A stretch of 64,000 nt of DNA from assembly GCF_022565915.1 (NCBI RefSeq), contig NZ_JAJOYX010000002.1, forward strand, positions 690,293 through 754,292, written 5' to 3'. The notes under the pieces are model-generated. The model was given only the letters and a program-made list of their open reading frames with translations. It did not search any database and was not told the origin of the DNA. This document shows positions 62,673 through 64,000 of this stretch, piece by piece. This stretch comes from Nesterenkonia sp. LB17 (GTDB lineage Bacteria > Actinomycetota > Actinomycetes > Actinomycetales > Micrococcaceae). Made by a program: the position numbers and the translations under genes. How positions within the stretch are numbered: the stretch's first letter is position 1; each line of letters begins with the position of its first letter.

Positions 62673-63800
62673 TCAGAGCCCCAGCTGCCGGGCCACGGTC
62701 TCGACATCCTGCGGGACCATGGTCGGGGTGACGTCCGAGCCGTCGGCGTTCTTCAGCGCCCAGTCTGGATCCTTCAGGCCGTGACCGGTCACGGTGATCA
62801 CGATCGTCTTGTCCGCCGGCATCTCACCGGCGGAGTGCTTCTTGATCAGTCCGGCGACGCCGGCAGCGGAGGCGGGCTCCACGAAGACGCCCTCCTTGGA
62901 GGACAGCCAGCGGTGCGCGACGAGGATCTCCTCGTCGGTCACCGACTCGATGACCCCGGCAGACTCATCCCGAGCGGCCTCGGCCTTCTCCCAGGAGGCG
63001 GGATTGCCGATCCGGATGGCCGTTGCGACCGTCTCGGGCTCGGTCACCGGGTGGCCCATGACGATGGGCGCGGCGCCCTCGGCCTGGAACCCCCACATGA
63101 TCGGGGTGTGGCTGGCCACCGCGGCGAGCTCCTCACCGGTGCCTCCCCCGTAGGGGTTGGTCCAGGGCTGGGAGTACTCCTTGTAGCCCTTCCAGTAAGC
63201 GGTGATGTTGCCGGCGTTGCCGACCGGAAGCAGATGGTAGTCCGGGGCATCGCCGAGTGCGTCCACCACCTCGAAGGCTCCGGTCTTCTGGCCTTCGATG
63301 CGCGCCGGGTTCACCGAGTTCACCAGGAAGACCGGGTAGTTCTCGGAGAGCTTGCGGGCGATGTCGAGACAGCCGTCGAAGTTGCCGTCCACCTGGATCA
63401 GCTCCGCACCGTGGGCGACCGCCTGGGAGAGCTTGCCCATCGCGATCTTGCCCGCCGGCACCAGGACGGCGCAGGTCAGACCGGCCTGGGTCGCGTAGGC
63501 GGCGGCCGAGGCGGAGGTGTTGCCGGTGGAGGCGCAGACCACGGCCTTGGCGCCCTCGGCCACCGCGGCGGTGATCGCCATGGTCATGCCGCGGTCCTTG
63601 AAGGATCCCGTGGGGTTCATCCCTTCCACCTTCAGGTAGACCGTGCCGGAGACCAGCTCGGAGAGCGCGGGGGCGTAGACCAGCGGGGTGCCGCCCTCTC
63701 CCAGGGTGATGACCTCGGTGGTCTCCTCCACGGGGAGTCGGTCTGCATACTCACGGATGACTCCGCGCCATTGGTGCGCCACGAGTGGGGGCTCCTTCAT
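62673..63800 (-). CDS. thrC: threonine synthase
   Basis: 375 residues. The PLP lysine is K68 in [12 protein letters not shown], with the phosphate-binding GNAGNITAY near residue 199. It converts O-phosphohomoserine to threonine. Order hom-thrC-thrB as in mycobacteria. The gap to hom is 43 bp. Confidence 0.96.
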   Translation of the reverse strand: MKEPPLVAHQWRGVIREYADRLPVEETTEVITLGEGGTPLVYAPALSELVSGTVYLKVEGMNPTGSFKDRGMTMAITAAVAEGAKAVVCASTGNTSASAAAYATQAGLTCAVLVPAGKIAMGKLSQAVAHGAELIQVDGNFDGCLDIARKLSENYPVFLVNSVNPARIEGQKTGAFEVVDALGDAPDYHLLPVGNAGNITAYWKGYKEYSQPWTNPYGGGTGEELAAVASHTPIMWGFQAEGAAPIVMGHPVTEPETVATAIRIGNPASWEKAEAARDESAGVIESVTDEEILVAHRWLSSKEGVFVEPASAAGVAGLIKKHSAGEMPADKTIVITVTGHGLKDPDWALKNADGSDVTPTMVPQDVETVARQLGL

Positions 63801-63843
63801 CGTCGTGCTGGTGGGATCTGCTCTGTGTGGGCTGGGCCCAGGA

Positions 63844-64000
63844 CTACTGTTCGACCTCGACGCGAAGCACCGAGTTCACTGCCAGGACCACGTCCAGGGC
63901 GCGCAACGTGGACACGGTGTCGGAGAGGTGCTTCTCCTTCGCCAGGTGCGTGACGATCTGCACGACGGCGCCGCGTTCGCGCGCCGCCTCGGTGTCCACC
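63844..64000 (-). CDS. hom: homoserine dehydrogenase (C-terminal part, continues beyond the window)
   Basis: The last 51 codons are visible. They encode the end of the regulatory ACT domain: [18 protein letters not shown], then [15 protein letters not shown], then TAG. The ACT domain mediates threonine feedback inhibition in this family. The start and catalytic domains lie to the right. Confidence 0.9.
   Translation of the reverse strand, partial: VDTEAARERGAVVQIVTHLAKEKHLSDTVSTLRALDVVLAVNSVLRVEVEQ

Noticed and set aside
62481-63953. 490-residue plus-strand frame opposite thrC and hom
   Set aside because: Shadow of thrC, with Gly/Arg/Leu-rich composition and no motifs.

Overview
The window is high-GC, densely coded chromosomal DNA of an actinobacterium. 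Gene content and order match the Micrococcaceae. The very acidic surface proteins and the Arthrobacter/Nesterenkonia-like neighbourhoods make a Nesterenkonia-type genus my best guess, but that is inference. Most of the window is housekeeping DNA. I see no CRISPR array, intact insertion sequence, prophage or rRNA. Three degenerate pieces are visible: a serine-recombinase tail at the left edge, a glycosyltransferase-like relic after tRNA-Lys, and a frameshifted oxidoreductase-like relic after tRNA-Leu.

Layout, left to right. 1-6 kb: an acidic membrane protein, a small monooxygenase-fold protein, an orphan ParA ATPase, then the actinobacterial cluster MerR regulator - bifunctional nuclease - FtsR - GarA/OdhI - GcvH, in the same order as Rv1830-Rv1826 of M. 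tuberculosis. 6-10.6 kb: an LpqY-SugABC-type sugar (probably trehalose) importer. 10.7-15.1 kb: clpX, clpP2, clpP1 and tig. 15.1-17.6 kb: tRNA-Pro, tRNA-Lys and tRNA-Leu with bcp and relics. 17.7-21.8 kb: an orphan solute-binding protein, mqo and a hydrolase. 21.8-27.5 kb: an sbcD-sbcC-MFS operon, divergent from a degenerate ADP-ribosylglycohydrolase-like gene. 28.4-33.7 kb: the operon clpS-DUF2017-murI-MBL phosphodiesterase-rph-rdgB-exonuclease/BRCT. 33.7-36 kb: pncB and pncA for NAD salvage. 36-46.6 kb: a helicase, DUF3039, an ABC exporter, a thioredoxin/TPR protein, a large acidic repeat protein, an AI-2E-family permease, a hydrolase and a small zinc protein. 46.6-54.7 kb: nucS and the ATP synthase operon atpBEFHAGDC. 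55-64 kb: wecA, tsaC/sua5, prmC, prfA, rho, thrB, thrC and the end of hom.

How the genes work together. Two thirds of the window is core physiology: Clp proteolysis with ClpS, F1Fo ATP synthase, translation termination (RF1 and PrmC), transcription termination (Rho), threonine synthesis, nicotinamide salvage, and DNA maintenance (SbcCD, NucS, RdgB, a DnaQ-like exonuclease). GarA/OdhI and FtsR tie 2-oxoglutarate metabolism and cell division to signalling.

A recurrent signal is the leaderless gene start: a TANNNT -10 hexamer ends 6-8 bases before the start codon, with no Shine-Dalgarno, at about eleven genes. This fixed several starts (parA, the glycohydrolase-like gene, clpS, nucS). I found no strongly supported new biological system. 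The best leads are the catalytically stripped ADP-ribosylglycohydrolase relative facing sbcDC, the MFS gene translationally coupled to sbcC, and the overlapping divergent promoters.
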